Shown here one piece after another: positions 1-11,690 of a stretch of DNA of 64,000 nt. Position 1 is the stretch's first letter. Each line of letters starts with the position of its first letter. This DNA comes from Prorocentrum cordatum (lineage: Eukaryota > Sar > Dinophyceae > Prorocentrales > Prorocentraceae). Made by a program: the position numbers and the translations under genes. The DNA is taken from contig CAUYUJ010015496.1 of NCBI GenBank assembly GCA_963575745.1, positions 73,501 through 137,500 on the forward strand. The letters run 5' to 3'. Under the pieces are notes generated by a model. It was given only the letters and a program-made list of their open reading frames with translations, was not told the origin of the DNA and did no database searches.

Positions 1-119
1 TGCCGCCCCCCTTTCGGGCACGTAAACCATGAGTGATTCTGACCACATGTCCATCCTAAATATGAACTTACATTATCCCCGGGGAACCAGTGTCGGCCCC
101 CCTGAGGTCCCCATGTATA

Positions 120-922
120 TAGTTCTATGGTCGCCTGGGTCTTCTGTTCTTGTTCTCTAAGGGCTCGCAACGCCTCTGACTTCACTCTGTCAGTCTCAAG
201 TCTAGCCGCTTCGAGTGCGGAGCTCCTGATTTTCTCGCGCTGCCTGTTCTCGAGCCCTTCTCTCCCCTGCCCTCCACGCAGCATCAGCCATCTCTCTGCG
301 GGCTGCTTTATCTCTCTGCTTTCTGTTGCGAGTCAATCACCAGCTTTTCTGCTGCACTCTGAATCCTCAACTTCTCCCCCCCCCCCCCCCCCCCCTGAGC
401 AAGGCGCCGATTTGCTTCGTCCGCGACGCCTGCTGCAGCGGCCTCAGCATGCTGCATCAACTTGCGCGCATCTTCAACAACGACGGTCCTCTCATGCCCC
501 ATCTTCTGCGCAATCGCTTGCTTTTCGGCCTCAGAAATCGCAAGTCGGCGCTGGGCCCCTTCGGCCGCCTGCCCATCGACTTGCACCTCAGAAAAGATGT
601 GCTGTACGTGCACCCTTGCAGCCCTTAATTGCTCTCGATATTGTCTGTTTCTGTCAGCCCATTCCTGGGTCGCAAGATGATGACAATTGCGCTCTTCCAT
701 CGCGATGCAATCGTTACAGAGCCACTCCAGGCTACACGCGGGGCAAACATTCGAGCATTGAGAACACACTGATCTTCGACATGAACCCCCTGGTTTGCGC
801 GCTTCCCCGGGACGTCGATTCTCCGCGCGGGAAGGGCACGCTAGACCGGCACCCCAGCAAACTCCCCGCGCCGAAAAACTGCCAGCGGTCCTATTCGATG
901 AAGTTCGTGGCGAATCGAACAC
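120..922 (-). pseudogene. Cys-cluster plus coiled-coil protein remnant, frame broken
   Basis: The longest open stretch is 308-922 (204 aa). It carries a Cys cluster (CSQCSNVCPAC, then CNDC and CHH) at about residues 53-82, which could bind zinc. After it comes a long Ala/Glu/Lys/Arg-rich segment with heptad-like spacing, probably coiled coil. The reading stops at a TAA near 308. The same helical composition continues in the next frame (DKAARREMADAAWRAG) and then in a third frame down to about 120 (REKIRSSALEAARLETDRV), so at least two frameshifts are present. A 20-base C run encodes the Gly run inside the helix. I do not recognise the family; a retroelement accessory protein or a broken host gene are both possible. 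Confidence 0.45.
376..395. repeat. poly-C run (20 C)
   Basis: Uninterrupted run of 20 C. It reads as a Gly run inside the minus-strand coiled-coil remnant and is a likely place for slippage or assembly error. Confidence 0.9.
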
Positions 923-1196
923 GTTAAACCCACTGGAGCTGGAACGCCCGGCCCCGGGGGCCTGACTGGATCGCCCCCTCTCGCCATTCGGATAGCGCGT
1001 ATTATTCTCCTGTTCTCACACCCCTCTTGAAGTTATCCGCATCCATATTTCTTGCCCAATCATCTCGCCCAACCTGAACCACAAACTCGACTAGTCCCGG
1101 CACTCTGTCTCTGCCTTTTCCGGGCAGCGAATTATCAGGTCTGTGGAAACCTCGCGACAGAGGCGAAACATTCAAGTCATCGTTCTCATGCTTTAA

Positions 1197-1845
1197 TTAC
1201 TTCGTCAGTGGACGAGGAGTCGTTCCTGCAACTTCTCGCGCACTCCTTATCGCACGCACAGCGTTAGGGGGGCCTCTTATCGCTTGTGCCGATGAACATC
1301 CACCTTGGGTTAGCTTTTCTTCAACCTGACTTTCGCCGTCCGAATCAAGAATGGTTTTCTGACTTCCCTCAATCATTATGCGATCAGGAACCGGATCAGC
1401 ACACAAATCAAGAGGAATCTCAAGGTGACGCGACGGGCCAGGCGAAGTTCGGAATCGAGTATGCTCCTCGCTCTTCGCCATCGAATGGGAACTGTCTGCA
1501 TCAGATTGAATGTCGCTCACATCCTGGCTCTGCCCATGCAACACGCATCGAACAGCACCCCTGGTGCCCGAACGTTCAACACCTGATACATCGAAGAGAT
1601 CGGTATCCAACAATTTTTCAACATCAGATATCTATCGACTTCTGAAAGCCAACGTGCACCGCCACTGCTTCAGAAGGCTCCCCACTAGAAGTTCTGGCTG
1701 TGCCATCCCAACTACCCGAGGGTAATTCCTTGGATCTTCTCTCTGAATCAACTAATGAGTCTGCCCCTGTCAAAGCAAACACATTATCTGATGCTGTCTT
1801 ATTGGGAAAAATATGAGAGTTATGTCGTCTGTCCAAGGCGCTCAT
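1197..1845 (-). pseudogene. acidic Ser/Asp-rich protein remnant, two frames
   Basis: Two consecutive minus-strand readings, 1624-1845 (ending GFQKSIDI then stop) and 1197-1623 (DVEKLLDTDLFDVSG onward), look like one acidic Ser/Asp/Glu-rich protein interrupted by a one-base shift near 1624. The second reading has no Met at its start and follows directly on the first. No domain is recognised. It lies just upstream, on the same strand, of the coiled-coil remnant at 120-922 and could belong to the same gene. An intron at the switch point is an alternative to decay. Confidence 0.3.
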
Positions 1846-2825
1846 ACTTGTGTCACCCTCGGAAGGTCATCGCTTATCTGTCCTTCCGAACATTCCTTCT
1901 TGAGCTCCCATGCTCTGCGAAGCGAACGGCTTTGCCGTCGTTTCGGCTGGTCACCCATATGTTGCCTGGATATTCAGAATCCCTGCGATATGTCCCGATG
2001 ATGTCCCATATACAAAGGGCTTCACAGAAGACATGGGCAAGAAAGGATGATGCCGTTGAGCATACAACAGGTACAACACTGAAGGGAGGAGGCCGGCCCG
2101 CCGGCCGACGCGCGCGGCTCCGCAATACTTGGAGCCTAAAGTATGTGCTGCAGGCGCAGAGAATGTCCAAAGCAAGGGAAGAAGCAGCCAGTAAGACGCA
2201 AGCAGGACGGGTGAGAGGAACCTGGTGGTGCGGAGGGGCGCATTGACCCCGAGCCCTCTTGCAAGGCGGAGGCCCACCAGGGCCGTCAGGGGGGGGACCA
2301 CCAGGGCCGTCGGCGGGAGGCGGGGGCAGGGGCCGAGAGGCCTTCCGGCGCGGCCTTCCCGAGGACCACTCCTCGACGACGTCCCCCCCTGACCTGGTGC
2401 GCGCACGGGGGGCAGGGGGGGGGCAGGGTCTCCTCGGAGCCTCGGGGGCGGGCGACTTTGGTCAGCCGTCCCGCCACCTCAAGGTCCTCGCCCCACCGCT
2501 CCTCCTCCGCCCTGAACCTCACCCGCTTAAATCCAGGGACCGCTCAAGGCCCTCGGTAGCCGGAGGTGGCGGTTCCCCGTCGTCGTCGGCGGCCCCATCA
2601 GGGTCGGCCGCCGCACTGGCCACGGAGGGGCCCTCGGCTCCCGCAGACAGCTCCGGAGCGCCCAATCCCACGGAACCGGACGCCACGCGGGAAGCCTCAA
2701 GCGAAACGCCCTCGAGGCCCCAGAGGGCCGCCGCCTCGGCAACCCTACAAACACCCCGCTTGAGTCTCGAGGCATCTTTGGCGGAGACCGCGAAAGCGGA
2801 GCAACGATCGCAGGACAATGTTTGG
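1846..2825. other. GC-rich sequence without recognisable gene
   Basis: Overlapping open readings exist on both strands, but all have the low-complexity Pro/Arg/Gly/Ala composition expected of GC-rich DNA. No domain or conserved motif was seen. A short palindromic GGCCGGCCCGCCGGCC patch lies near 2090. Confidence 0.5.
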
Positions 2826-2829
2826 CCCC

Positions 2830-2945
2830 TGCGAGGGAGGAGGAGGAGGAGGAGGAGGAGGAGGAGGAGGAGGAGGAGGAGGAGGAGGAGGAGGAGGAGG
2901 AGGAGGAGGAGGGAGGAGGGAGGAGGGAGGAGGAGGGAGGAGGGA
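2830..2945. repeat. (GGA/GAG)n microsatellite
   Basis: About 100 bases of near-perfect GGA trinucleotide repeat, degenerating to GGGAGGAGG at the right end. It opens all frames (poly-Glu, poly-Gly, poly-Arg; poly-Pro, poly-Ser, poly-Leu on the other strand), which accounts for the long readings here. Confidence 0.95.
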
Positions 2946-3376
2946 GGCACAGCGCGTCGGCCCCCGTCGGCGGGAGGTGCGTGTGGCTCCCAACGCTCGG
3001 TGCTGAACAGAAAGTCCCCTCCCTCCCCGACACCAAGCATTGAGCCCCCCAGACCGCTTGTTGGGCGTTGTCAGAGGTGGCGGTCCAATTTGACCACAGT
3101 TTTTTCAGCGAGGCCCACACGGCCTCCAGAGCACTCCACCAGAAGGCCCAGAAGGCCCTAAGGAGCCAAAATGGTCAGATTTCTGAAACTCCGGCTGGGG
3201 TTCAGGAGTCGAAGGATGTCTGCGGCCAAGTGAACCCCAGCGGGAGTGTCCGATACCCCAGCGTCGATTGGACCCCCAGGCTCTGGCAACTTCCGCGTTT
3301 GATCCCCTCCCCAGCACCAGTGTCTCCTCCCGAGATGTGCTGTGGTGGACCGAAGCAGGAAGAACGGCCTCCAACG

Positions 3377-3378
<2 letters not shown>

Positions 3379-3409
<31 letters not shown>
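3379..3409. repeat. (CA)n microsatellite
   Basis: Perfect CA dinucleotide run of about 31 bases. A shorter CA run lies at 3985-4003. The surrounding 2946-4670 shows no recognisable gene. Confidence 0.95.
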
Positions 3410-3412
<3 letters not shown>

Positions 3413-4679
3413 ACCAAGAAAGCAAAAAAAACAGGATGACCGATTTGTTGTTTCAGCCGGCGAGTGTCCGAACCGTCCGGGCCACCCACTCCACTGCTCG
3501 CGACGAAGATGTCCTCCCCTTCAGTCTGGGCGGCGCGAAGAACCCAGCAACAATTTGTTCACCGACATTCGGCCCCTGGAGGCCCTCCCGGCCCCAGGAC
3601 CATCCAGAAACGGCCCAAGATGAAAAACTGGCTCCCACGTCAGGGAAAAATGCCATGTCGGAGGAAATGGTTAAACCGACACCATCCACCCCAAGGGATC
3701 GAGGATCAAAATTGTTGGGCCGTTCTCCCCTTGATTGGGCCTCTGGGGAGCGTCTCGTCGCCACGGCCAGATTCCCCTCCGAATTATGGCCAGGGTGGCC
3801 CCTGACTCGACTCCCGCAGCACGCATCTGCCACCAGGTGCACCCAAGGGGGGGCCTAGACGATGGAGGTCAGCGCATCATGGCCCGAGGCATGTGCGCGG
3901 ACGAGGGGGGGACCAGGGAACGTATTGAAAGAGAAACAGGGGGCTATGAGATCTGACAAATTTCATTGTCCTGGCCACGATATCCACACACACACACACG
4001 CACACCTAGTCACTCTAACCCCCATCTTCAACGCCTAGTGGTTCTCGGGTCACAACTCGGGCCTCTGGCGGCCGTTCGGCACGATCCAGACACCCCCGGG
4101 AAGATAGCGACGAGGCGCAGCTGGTGGAAGGCATCCCGGTGCGAGAAAAGCTCCGAGCCACCCCCAAGAAAATCCCCCCCGAACAAACGAACACACAAAC
4201 CCCTTGGACACCCCCCCATGGCAGCACTCGCTACCCCGAGGTGCGCGGGACACCACGGCGCCTCCAGGCGCGGCGGCGGGCTCCGCCGCGGGCGGGGCCA
4301 GTGGCGCAGCGCCCGCCGCGCGCCTGGCTTGCGGCAGGGGGCCCGCGGTCCGACAGAGACCCGCAAGGGGGACCCAGCCTCAGGAAAACAATCCCACTTC
4401 TCCAAGCAATTAGCGCTGACTCGTTTCGCCAGAGGGCCCTTAAATCGGATGCTTTCAAGCGGTTGCGCCTCGTCGACGGCGTTCCTGGAGCGCCCGAATC
4501 CTCCGGATCAGCTGCCAGAGGCCCGAGGCATGGCCCGAAAATCACAAGACCTCTTCGCGAGGTCGCGAGATCGCACCCTGCGCAGCCAGTCGCGCAAGCA
4601 CATCTGGGTGCGGGCGGGTGCGAGGGTGGGCTGAGGGGCAGGTCCTCCCTCCTCTCAGACCCCTCCCTCCCCCCCTCTG

Positions 4680-4735
4680 CTCCTCCTCCTCCTCCTCCTC
4701 CTCCTCCTCCTCCTCCTCCTCCTCCTCCTCCTCGA
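4680..4735. repeat. (CTC)n microsatellite
   Basis: Perfect CTC trinucleotide run of about 55 bases between two GC-rich stretches. It is followed at 4800-4820 by a short AACAGTATT doublet. Confidence 0.95.
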
Positions 4736-4929
4736 CTGCTCCGCCCAGAGAATTCGCCGGCCCAACGGGCCAGGGCGTGCTAAGATCTCCGGTAACTGGT
4801 TAACAGTATTAACAGTATTTCTAGTTCGCGCGCGCGGGGCGGCCCCTGGGGGTCCCCCGGCGAAAAGTACCCCGACCAACGCCCGGTCGCCGCCCGACCG
4901 CCGCCCGACCAAGTCTACTCAGAGATGGT

Positions 4930-5600
4930 TTTCCTTCTGGGTGCGGCCTCTCAGGCTCCCCAGAGCGCGCTCAGAGTGCCCCAAGAGGCCCCCAAGACTG
5001 CCCAAGAGGCCCCCGAGACGCCCAAAGAGCGCTCGAAGACGCCGAAGATGACCCCAAGACGGCCCAAAAGGCCCCCAAGACAGCCCAAGAGGCCTCCAAG
5101 ACGCCCCAAGAGCCTTCCAAGAGGCCTCCGAAGAGAGCCCCAAGAGGCCAAAATCGTTGATTTTCATTGTTTTTTTCGATGTTTTTTGTGTTCTGGCTTT
5201 TTCGGCTTCCGGACGCTCCAAGACGGCCCAAGAGGCCCCCAAGACCGCTCCAAGACGGCCCACGAAGCTCCCAAGACGGCGCCGAAACGACCCAAGAGAG
5301 CCCTCAAGACGGCCCAAGTGCCGCCCAAGACGGACCAAGAGGCCCCAAGACGGGCCCAAGAGGGACTCAGGAGGGATACCGAGAACTCAAAAATGGAGCC
5401 CTCCGTCCCAGAAGGCGCCCAGGAGGTCCCAAAGAGGCCCCAAGAGGCCTCCAAGAGGCCCCAAGATGTCGCCAAGAGGCCCCAGGAGACTCCCAGGAGG
5501 CCCAAAAGAAGCCCCAGAAGGCTTCAAACATGTCTCCCAGGCGCCCCCGAACGGCCTCTCAACAGACCCCAAGAGGCCCCCCAAAGAAGCATCTTGACGA
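4930..5600 (+). repeat. CCAAGA family repeat, forward orientation, with AT-rich core
   Basis: Degenerate head-to-tail repeats built on CCCAAGACGGCCCAAGAGG fill both arms. Between the arms, about 5141-5218, lies a distinct core with ATTTTCATTGTTTTTTTCGATG and a CTGGCTTTTTCGG stretch. The reverse complement of this core is clearly similar to 35466-35550 and less so to cores at about 32160, 32560 and 33780. All six frames stay open over long distances because the unit is poor in stop codons; I do not regard the long Pro/Arg/Lys-rich readings as proteins. Confidence 0.8.
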
Positions 5601-6435
5601 CGACTCTATTTCGCCCCATCGAGAGACGACCCCCAGGGAACTGCTTCACCATCAAAACTCCCCACGCAACGCGTCCAAACGACACCCGCCCCCAAGAGCT
5701 CAACATGGGCAACGAACACACAGACAAAAACCAGCGATGCCATATCACGGGCCGGCGGAATGAGCGAAGCGATTCAATAAGTAGAGGGGTAGCTTAAAGG
5801 GAGAGCAAGGGGAGACTGCGGGAAGAGGAGGACAAGGAGAACGATGAGGAGCAGAGACATGTCGACTGTATGCAACACTGACCAAAACTTTGGATCCTGG
5901 AAGTAGCTCAAACTTGGCGTCTGGAAAGAAGGGAGAGGAGGAGGAGGATAACGACGACGACGAAAGAGCGGGGGGAGGAGGAGGAGAAAGAGGAGAAGGG
6001 GGAGGAGGGGGAAAAGAGAAGGAAGAGTAAGGAGGAGGAAGTACGGCGCACGGTGGGATGGAAGAGGGGGGTGACGACAGCGACGGCGACGGGGACAGCA
6101 ACCGCGGCGGCAACGACAACGGTGGCACCGGCGACCGCGGCGACCGCCGCGACGACGTCGAAAAGGGGATTGCCGCCGCCGCCATAAACCCCGACGTTTG
6201 CGGCGTTTTCGTTGTCGCCGACCTTGTCTTCGCCGCCGCTGCCGTCGCCGCCGTTGGGTTCGCCCCCTGTCGCCCCGCCGCAGTGCCGCCGGAGGCGACC
6301 GAGGACTCCGGCGCACCCCGGCGCGGGGCGCGGCGCGCGGGCTCGCGGGCGCCGGGGGTCGCGACGCGCGGCGCCGCCTCAGAGTGGCAACTCCTGGGAA
6401 GGGCGAGCGCTTCGCCGTCATCGCTATGGGTTGCG
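5601..6435. other. purine-rich and GAC/GGC-rich sequence, no gene seen
   Basis: GGAGGAGGAGAA-type purine tracts (5930-6050) give way to GACGGCGACGGC-type trinucleotide DNA (6060-6260) and a GC-rich segment. Open readings on both strands are compositional. Confidence 0.5.
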
Positions 6436-6439
6436 GCCC

Positions 6440-6650
6440 ACGACGACGACGACGACGACGACGACCACCACGACGACCACGACGACCACGACGACCACGA
6501 CGACGGACAACGGACGACCGACGACGGACGACGGACGACGGACGACGGACGACGGACGACGGACGACCGACGACTGACGACCGACGACCGAAGACTGACG
6601 ACCGACGACCGACGCCCGACGCCCGACGCTCGACGACCGGCGACAAAGCA
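6440..6650. repeat. (GAC)n then GGACGAC heptamer array
   Basis: A GAC/CCACGAC run at 6440-6505 passes into a heptanucleotide array, about 6508-6650, with unit GGACGAC drifting to CGACGAC, TGACGAC, CGAAGAC and CGACGCC while keeping the 7-base period. It encodes Ser-Ser-Val-Val-Arg-Arg-Pro-type readings in any frame and is satellite DNA. Confidence 0.9.
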
Positions 6651-7606
6651 TCCAGGGATTCGACGACAACGGACGACGACGGACGACGACAACAACGACT
6701 CAGGGCTCCTTCGCGCCCCTCAAAAAGCAGCCCTTCAGGTGCCAGTAGAACGTGCCGAACGGGCCGTAGAGCGTCCCATAGTCCGCCCCGCCCCCAACAC
6801 GCGTGGCGCGCGAACGGCCAAGTCTGGTTTGGGGAGACGCGAAAGATTAGAAAAGACCAATACACTTGGCGCAACCGAACTCACGGAGCACACTGAAGGC
6901 CTTGACGCAGGGCAGCCTAAGGCGATGGATGAAGGGGGAGGGATCCCACGAGCCCTCTGGGCGTGGATGGTTTAGAGCGTTTTTTAAAGACCACCATTTT
7001 CCCCTTCGGGGACGGGCTTACCCCTGGACCTGGACGGGGCGCTTCCAAGGGGTCGGAGCGTCCAAGGTGGCCTCGGCGAGAGAGCTTAAATCATCAGGTG
7101 CAACTCAAGTTTTGGACACATCTTGACCTCCAGAGGTGAGGGGGAGGGCGTAAATTGAGCAAGGCGCCTCCTTGGATCTATAAGCTCCCAGATGCCCCCA
7201 AAAAGGTTCTCAAGAGACTCCAAGAAGCCCCAACAGGCCTCGGCGAGAAGACCAAAATCCATGTGTGACTAAGGTTTTGGCCGCATGCGGGCATCCTGCG
7301 GGAAGGACCCCACTTGATTACAGCACGCCCCCGAGGCGCCCCAAAACGGCCCTGAAAGGTGCCCAGGAGCCCTCTTGAAGCCCCCTGTAAGTTCCCAAGA
7401 GACCCCATGAGGCCCCCAGGCAACCCCAAAATGCCCCCAGAAACACCCATGACGCGCCCTAGGAGGTTCCTGGGACTGCCAAAAAAAAACCACAACGATC
7501 CAAGAGGAGTCCAAAAAAGTTGCTGGGTAAACTCCGAAGGTATTCCGAAAGGAATCAAGAGGCGCATGGCCTTTCTGCTCGCCCTTCACCTCCTCCTCCT
7601 CCCCCT
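6651..7606. other. no recognisable gene; diffuse CCAAGA-like repeats at 7190-7480
   Basis: The first 500 bases are unique-looking GC-rich DNA without a supported gene. From about 7190 to 7480 the sequence contains scattered, strongly diverged copies of the CCAAGA unit in forward orientation. Confidence 0.5.
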
Positions 7607-7688
7607 CCTCCCGCAAGATATCCAGGAGGATTCAGCGTAATTGTGCGCCTCCCGCAAGATATCCAGGAGGATTCAGCGTAGTTGTGCG
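7607..7688. repeat. 41-bp tandem duplication
   Basis: Two adjacent 41-bp copies (7607-7647 and 7648-7688) beginning CCTCCCGCAAGATATCC and ending TTGTGCG. They differ at one base (GTAATTG against GTAGTTG), so the duplication is recent. Confidence 0.95.
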
Positions 7689-8317
7689 CGCTAACGTTTG
7701 CCTGCGACGCTCGGATGAGTCAGACTTCGGAACGTTAAAAGTTTGAGCCACATGGTTGCGTGAATGCTCCCAGTGGCATTCACCCCGCCTCCCCTGTTGC
7801 CACTGCATGCTTCAACACCCACCCACCCCTCGGCTGGCACAGCCGCCACAGCAACGGGGAAGGTGACAGTAATAACATACGGAAGCGATGGAGAGACGTA
7901 CTTAAATACGCAATATGAAGTCGTACAACAATGCATTCGCTGCGCCAGCTGGAGTCCATCGGACAAGCGAGGTGCACAAAAACAAGTTAAACTAAAACCA
8001 GATACGCAGGGCGAGCGATATTCAGTATTCATGATTTCGTTTTTCGTCACCAATATTTGCAATAATCTTACGCTATATGCACGCATGTGAAGCACGGCTG
8101 TTCGCGCTCACAAGGTGATGGGAGAGAGACGAGAGAAGGTGTGACAACTTTAGTGAGGCTTCGACGCCAAAGAACTCATGAGGGCCACACGAAGATTCGC
8201 GAATCACATAGTGTAGCCTCGGCAGCAACGATCCCCACCTGCCTGCCCCTTGCGCGGCCTGGCGACCCGGCGTACTCGAACGGCAACGTGGTCTGCGGCG
8301 CTCTCTCTGAGCGTGGC
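7689..8317. other. unique sequence, no supported gene
   Basis: Less GC-biased unique sequence. Open readings of 60-130 codons occur on both strands without recognisable domains. Confidence 0.4.
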
Positions 8318-9460
8318 TCACGCACGTAGTCCTCCTTCCTCCTCGTTCATCCAGCACCCCCAACCCCTCTGACAAATGGTAATGTCAGCGCGGGGATGAC
8401 AATTGCCCAGGGCTGACCAGTAAGACGCGTCCGGGGCGCAAATGTCAGGTGCCAGAATTAGATTGATTGGCTCGTCCACCAGATCATCATACCCGCTGCG
8501 GGTCAAATAACCACTGCTGCCCGTGAGTAACAAATTGATCGAAGTCGCACGACATGAACCCGGCCTGCCAGTAAGGGCTCTCTCGGCGCTTGGGGTCACG
8601 GCCCAGTAAACTGCGGCGAAGGAAGTTCGATCTGTTAATGCCCTTTCATCCTGCCCATAATGGTCGATTTTGCGATAAGACAGATACTGTGCCATTCCAA
8701 GGAGCGCTGCTCCATGTTAAGCTGCATCTCTTCGCTGTTAAGCTTTGCGAAGTGATGGGCAGGATACTGCTCGTACTGAATATGGAATCCATTCGCCACT
8801 TGAATGAACGAATGCGCCAGCTCCTCGCTAATGAATCTTACCACTGGCGTACAAGCTGTTATCTCGCCATGGTTGTCTCGCCATGGTTGGCGTTAGAATC
8901 TTCGGCAAGAATGCCGAGGGCCAAAATTCCGCAGTTGCCCTGCAAGGGCACGCCGAACAACGTTAGCAGCACGTTGACGGTCTCGAGTTCCTGCATGTCG
9001 GGTGATCCGTCGACATGTACCTGTGTGCCTGGCACCGATTCGCCATGGAACCAAGCCTGTTTAAGCCCATTGCGATCCGTGACACCGCGGCAACCCCCTG
9101 GCATCATCGGCGGAAAACGCATGATTTCGGCAACCCAACGTTCATGCTCCGATTTGCGGCAATGCGGAAGGGAGTCGAACTGCATGAGTAGACCTTCGAG
9201 GACGTCATACGATAATGGGTCGTTGGCGTGGCGGCCAAAGACAGGCTCGAACGTCCAGTGCTGGTGAACGTTGTCACGGTCGCAGACCTCTTCGCCGATC
9301 ATAAACGGCCTGACCGCAGCCTCGTTGTGCCAATCACCGAACCAGTAACGCCAAAAGTGCCTGACTGCTTTGGTAGGCCAATGAGGACCATCCAGCTCGA
9401 CTTGGTAAGTAGGGCCATGTTATGTTTTCCCCGCCTCAAGGGATTGCGATCCTTTAGCGC
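8318..9460 (-). pseudogene. hypothetical protein remnant broken by a 14-bp tandem duplication
   Basis: Read on the minus strand, the coding-like sequence starts near 9440 (VELDGPHWPTKAVRHFWRYW) and runs through 9302-8859 with balanced, protein-like composition (e.g. DPLSYDVLEGLLMQFDSL, GTQVHVDGSPDMQELETV). At 8862-8889 the 14-mer TCTCGCCATGGTTG is present twice in tandem. The extra copy shifts the frame into a stop; ignoring one copy joins the reading to the one at 8844-8635 (VVRFISEELAHSFIQ). A second frame change near 8690 leads into a third piece, 8695-8318 (SYRKIDHYGQDERALTDRTS). I do not recognise the protein. It may be a host gene or mobile-element ORF; introns could explain the second break but not the first. 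Confidence 0.55.
8862..8889. repeat. 14-bp tandem duplication inside coding remnant
   Basis: Perfect tandem copies 8862-8875 and 8876-8889 of TCTCGCCATGGTTG. The added 14 bases disrupt the minus-strand reading described for 8318-9460. Confidence 0.95.
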
Positions 9461-10572
9461 AGGCGAGCAGTGGGTTCAAGCTGGGCATCCCAATGATGTT
9501 CTCACCCAGCATGCCGACCTCGGTAATATCACGATTGTTGAAGCATGTCATGATGTCGCCCACACGCTCTTCCACGGACCTTGGTACCTGTCTTTCGCAT
9601 GCTCCGTTGTCGTTTCGGCGGGCTGGGCTGGTTGGTTTGGTCTGTCAATGCCACCTGCCCCCAAAACGTGGGGGCCTCCGAGGGGCCCGTAGGTCCCCCG
9701 CTGCCGCTACTGCCGCACGCGGTAACATTCGGACTCGGAGCAGCTGGAGGAGTTGGAGCTGCTGGCGGAGTAAGTGGAGCGTTCACCCCCACGAGGCCTC
9801 TAAGAGGCCCCCAGGAAGCTCCCTCCCAAAGGGCCCAAAGAGTGACCCAAGAAGTTCCCGAGAGGTCTCCTCATCCTTCTCCCTCTCCGCCTCCTCGTCC
9901 TCCTCCTCCTCCTCCTTGTTCCTCCCCCACGTGTTCTCCGAAAGGCTTGCACAACGGCTGGGAGAACGCATGGTCCAATAGCGTGGTCACACTTGGCCTA
10001 AACGTTTGACGACATATGCGTATCCTGAAAGGCAGAAGGCGGCGGTGATTCGCCGTAGGCGTCTTCAACTAATGAGTTTTGCCTCTCAGGGACCTTCCAG
10101 GGACCCCAACAGGCTCCAAGTGCCCATCTAGGGAGCCTCTTGGCATCCGATCTGGGCTGGCTGTTCGTCCGATCTTGGAATGAATGCTTGGGATCTCTTG
10201 TCGCTTACTCGTGCCCTCTGCGAGATTCCCGGGCCTCTCTGGGGCCCCCCCGGCCGTTTCCAGAGGCCTGGGAGTTGCCCACGAGGCCGAGTTCCAAAAT
10301 GAAAAATTCAAGGTCCCAGTTTGAGGACCCACATTGTCTTCTCCAGTAAATGTGTATGGAAAGAGGGGGGAGGAAGACGAGGAAGGCGACGACGAGAAAG
10401 AGAGGAGCGGCAGGATGGTAGAAAACAATAATGACTTTGATAAAAGAGCGTGGAGTGAGGATTAGGCATTAGGGGGATGAGCGCGAGAATGCAAATGCGG
10501 AAATAAAATACGTCAAACACGAAAATCTTGATATTTGCCGGCGTGGACCCCAAAGAGGAAGTTTGCATCCCC
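9461..10572. other. mixed unique and diffuse repeat sequence
   Basis: Contains a short forward CCAAGA-like patch (9790-9860), a CCTCCTCCTC tract (9890-9920) and otherwise unique sequence. No gene is supported. Confidence 0.4.
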
Positions 10573-10762
10573 AAGACACCCCCACGGGCGGCAACGGGCG
10601 ACAACGGGCCGGAACATGGCGAATCCTTGGGACACCCGTACAGGCGACAACGGGCGGCAACGGGCCGGAACGTGGCGAATCCCCGGGACACCCGTACAGG
10701 CAGCAACGGGCGGCAAAGGGGCGGCGACAAGCCAGAAAGTGGCGAGTCCTCGGGACACCCAT
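10573..10762. repeat. 56-bp minisatellite, four units
   Basis: Units begin at about 10573, 10629, 10685 and 10752 with (G)GGACACCCGTACAGGC followed by ACAACGGGCGGCAACGGGCC. The first two steps are exactly 56 bp; the last is 67 because of an extra G-rich insert. The period is not a multiple of three, yet the minus strand stays open through the array. Confidence 0.9.
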
Positions 10763-10979
10763 CCAGTTCCTTAGAAACGCAAGTAAGAACCCCATCAGTG
10801 AAAGCACTCTTTCGAGAATGAGGCGAATATGGGGAAGATTGCATATGACGAAGAGGCGGCGAAGACTGCGTAGATGTAAAGACAGCAAGAATGATGCAAA
10901 CCATGAAGGAAGGTTCAGTCGAAAGGTGGTCCCACACATGCATCAAAAGGAAACATCCAGTTCACTCCTTGTCCATCCT

Positions 10980-11420
10980 TTCCTCCTCCTGCTCCTCATC
11001 CTCCTCATGGTCACCACCACCACCATCATCGTCATCAGCATCATCACCACCATCATCACCAGCATCATCACCACCATCATCACCATCATCATCATCATCG
11101 TCATCATCATCCTCATCATCATCATCAGCTTCATCATCATCATCGGCGTCGTCGTGTGCACATAATTGTCATATTCATAACTAATCCTCATCATCCTCTT
11201 TCCTATCATCACCCTACTTTCGTTCATCCTTATCCGTTCTCCCCTTCCCCCTTGTTCCTCATCATCTCTCCTCTTCATCATACTCATCTTGCTCATCAAT
11301 ATCACCGAAGCCACCACATCCACAATCATCGTCATCGTCGTAACCATCGTCACCGCTTTCAACATAATCACCCAGATCATCGCAATCCTCATCCTCATAA
11401 CCATCGTCCTTCGCCTCATT
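10980..11420. repeat. CAT/CAC/CTC trinucleotide DNA
   Basis: 10980-11150 is dense CATCAT/CACCAT repeat. 11160-11420 continues as a more degenerate CAT/CCT mixture. Poly-Ser, poly-His and poly-Ile readings result. Confidence 0.85.
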
Positions 11421-11514
11421 CTCCTTGACCGCCGAGGCAGGCCCAAGGGGATAGATTGACCAATTCAGCACGTGCGGGTCCATGCTCACCTCCTGTCAGG
11501 CGGGTCCCCCGCGG

Positions 11515-11690
11515 CCAGCAGCGGCGACAACGACAGCGACGACGACAGCGACGACGAAGACGACGACGGCGGCGGCGACGGCAACGGCGACGGCAACGGC
11601 GACGGCGAAGAAGGACGACCACGACGACGCCGACGACGAAGACGACGACAACGATGACGACGACGGCGGCGGCGGCGGCGGCGGCGGTGA
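11515..11690. repeat. GAC/GGC trinucleotide DNA
   Basis: GACGACGACAGCGACGACG-type and GACGGCAACGGCGACGG-type tracts ending in a GGC run near 11663-11690. A further patch lies at 11785-11865. Confidence 0.9.

Noticed and set aside
2259-3161. 300-codon plus-strand ORF
   Set aside because: Pro/Arg/Gly-rich reading through a GGA microsatellite; equally long readings exist on the other strand. No domain.
3150-3172. GAGCCAAAATGG, matching 12 central bases of the dinoflagellate spliced leader on the minus strand
   Set aside because: The bases on either side do not match the 22-nt leader, so a relict leader from a retroposed cDNA is not supported; a 12-base match can arise by chance.
4925-5797. 290-codon Pro/Lys/Arg-rich ORF
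   Set aside because: Open because the CCAAGA unit is poor in stops; frames on both strands are equally open and the reading spans the non-coding-like core.
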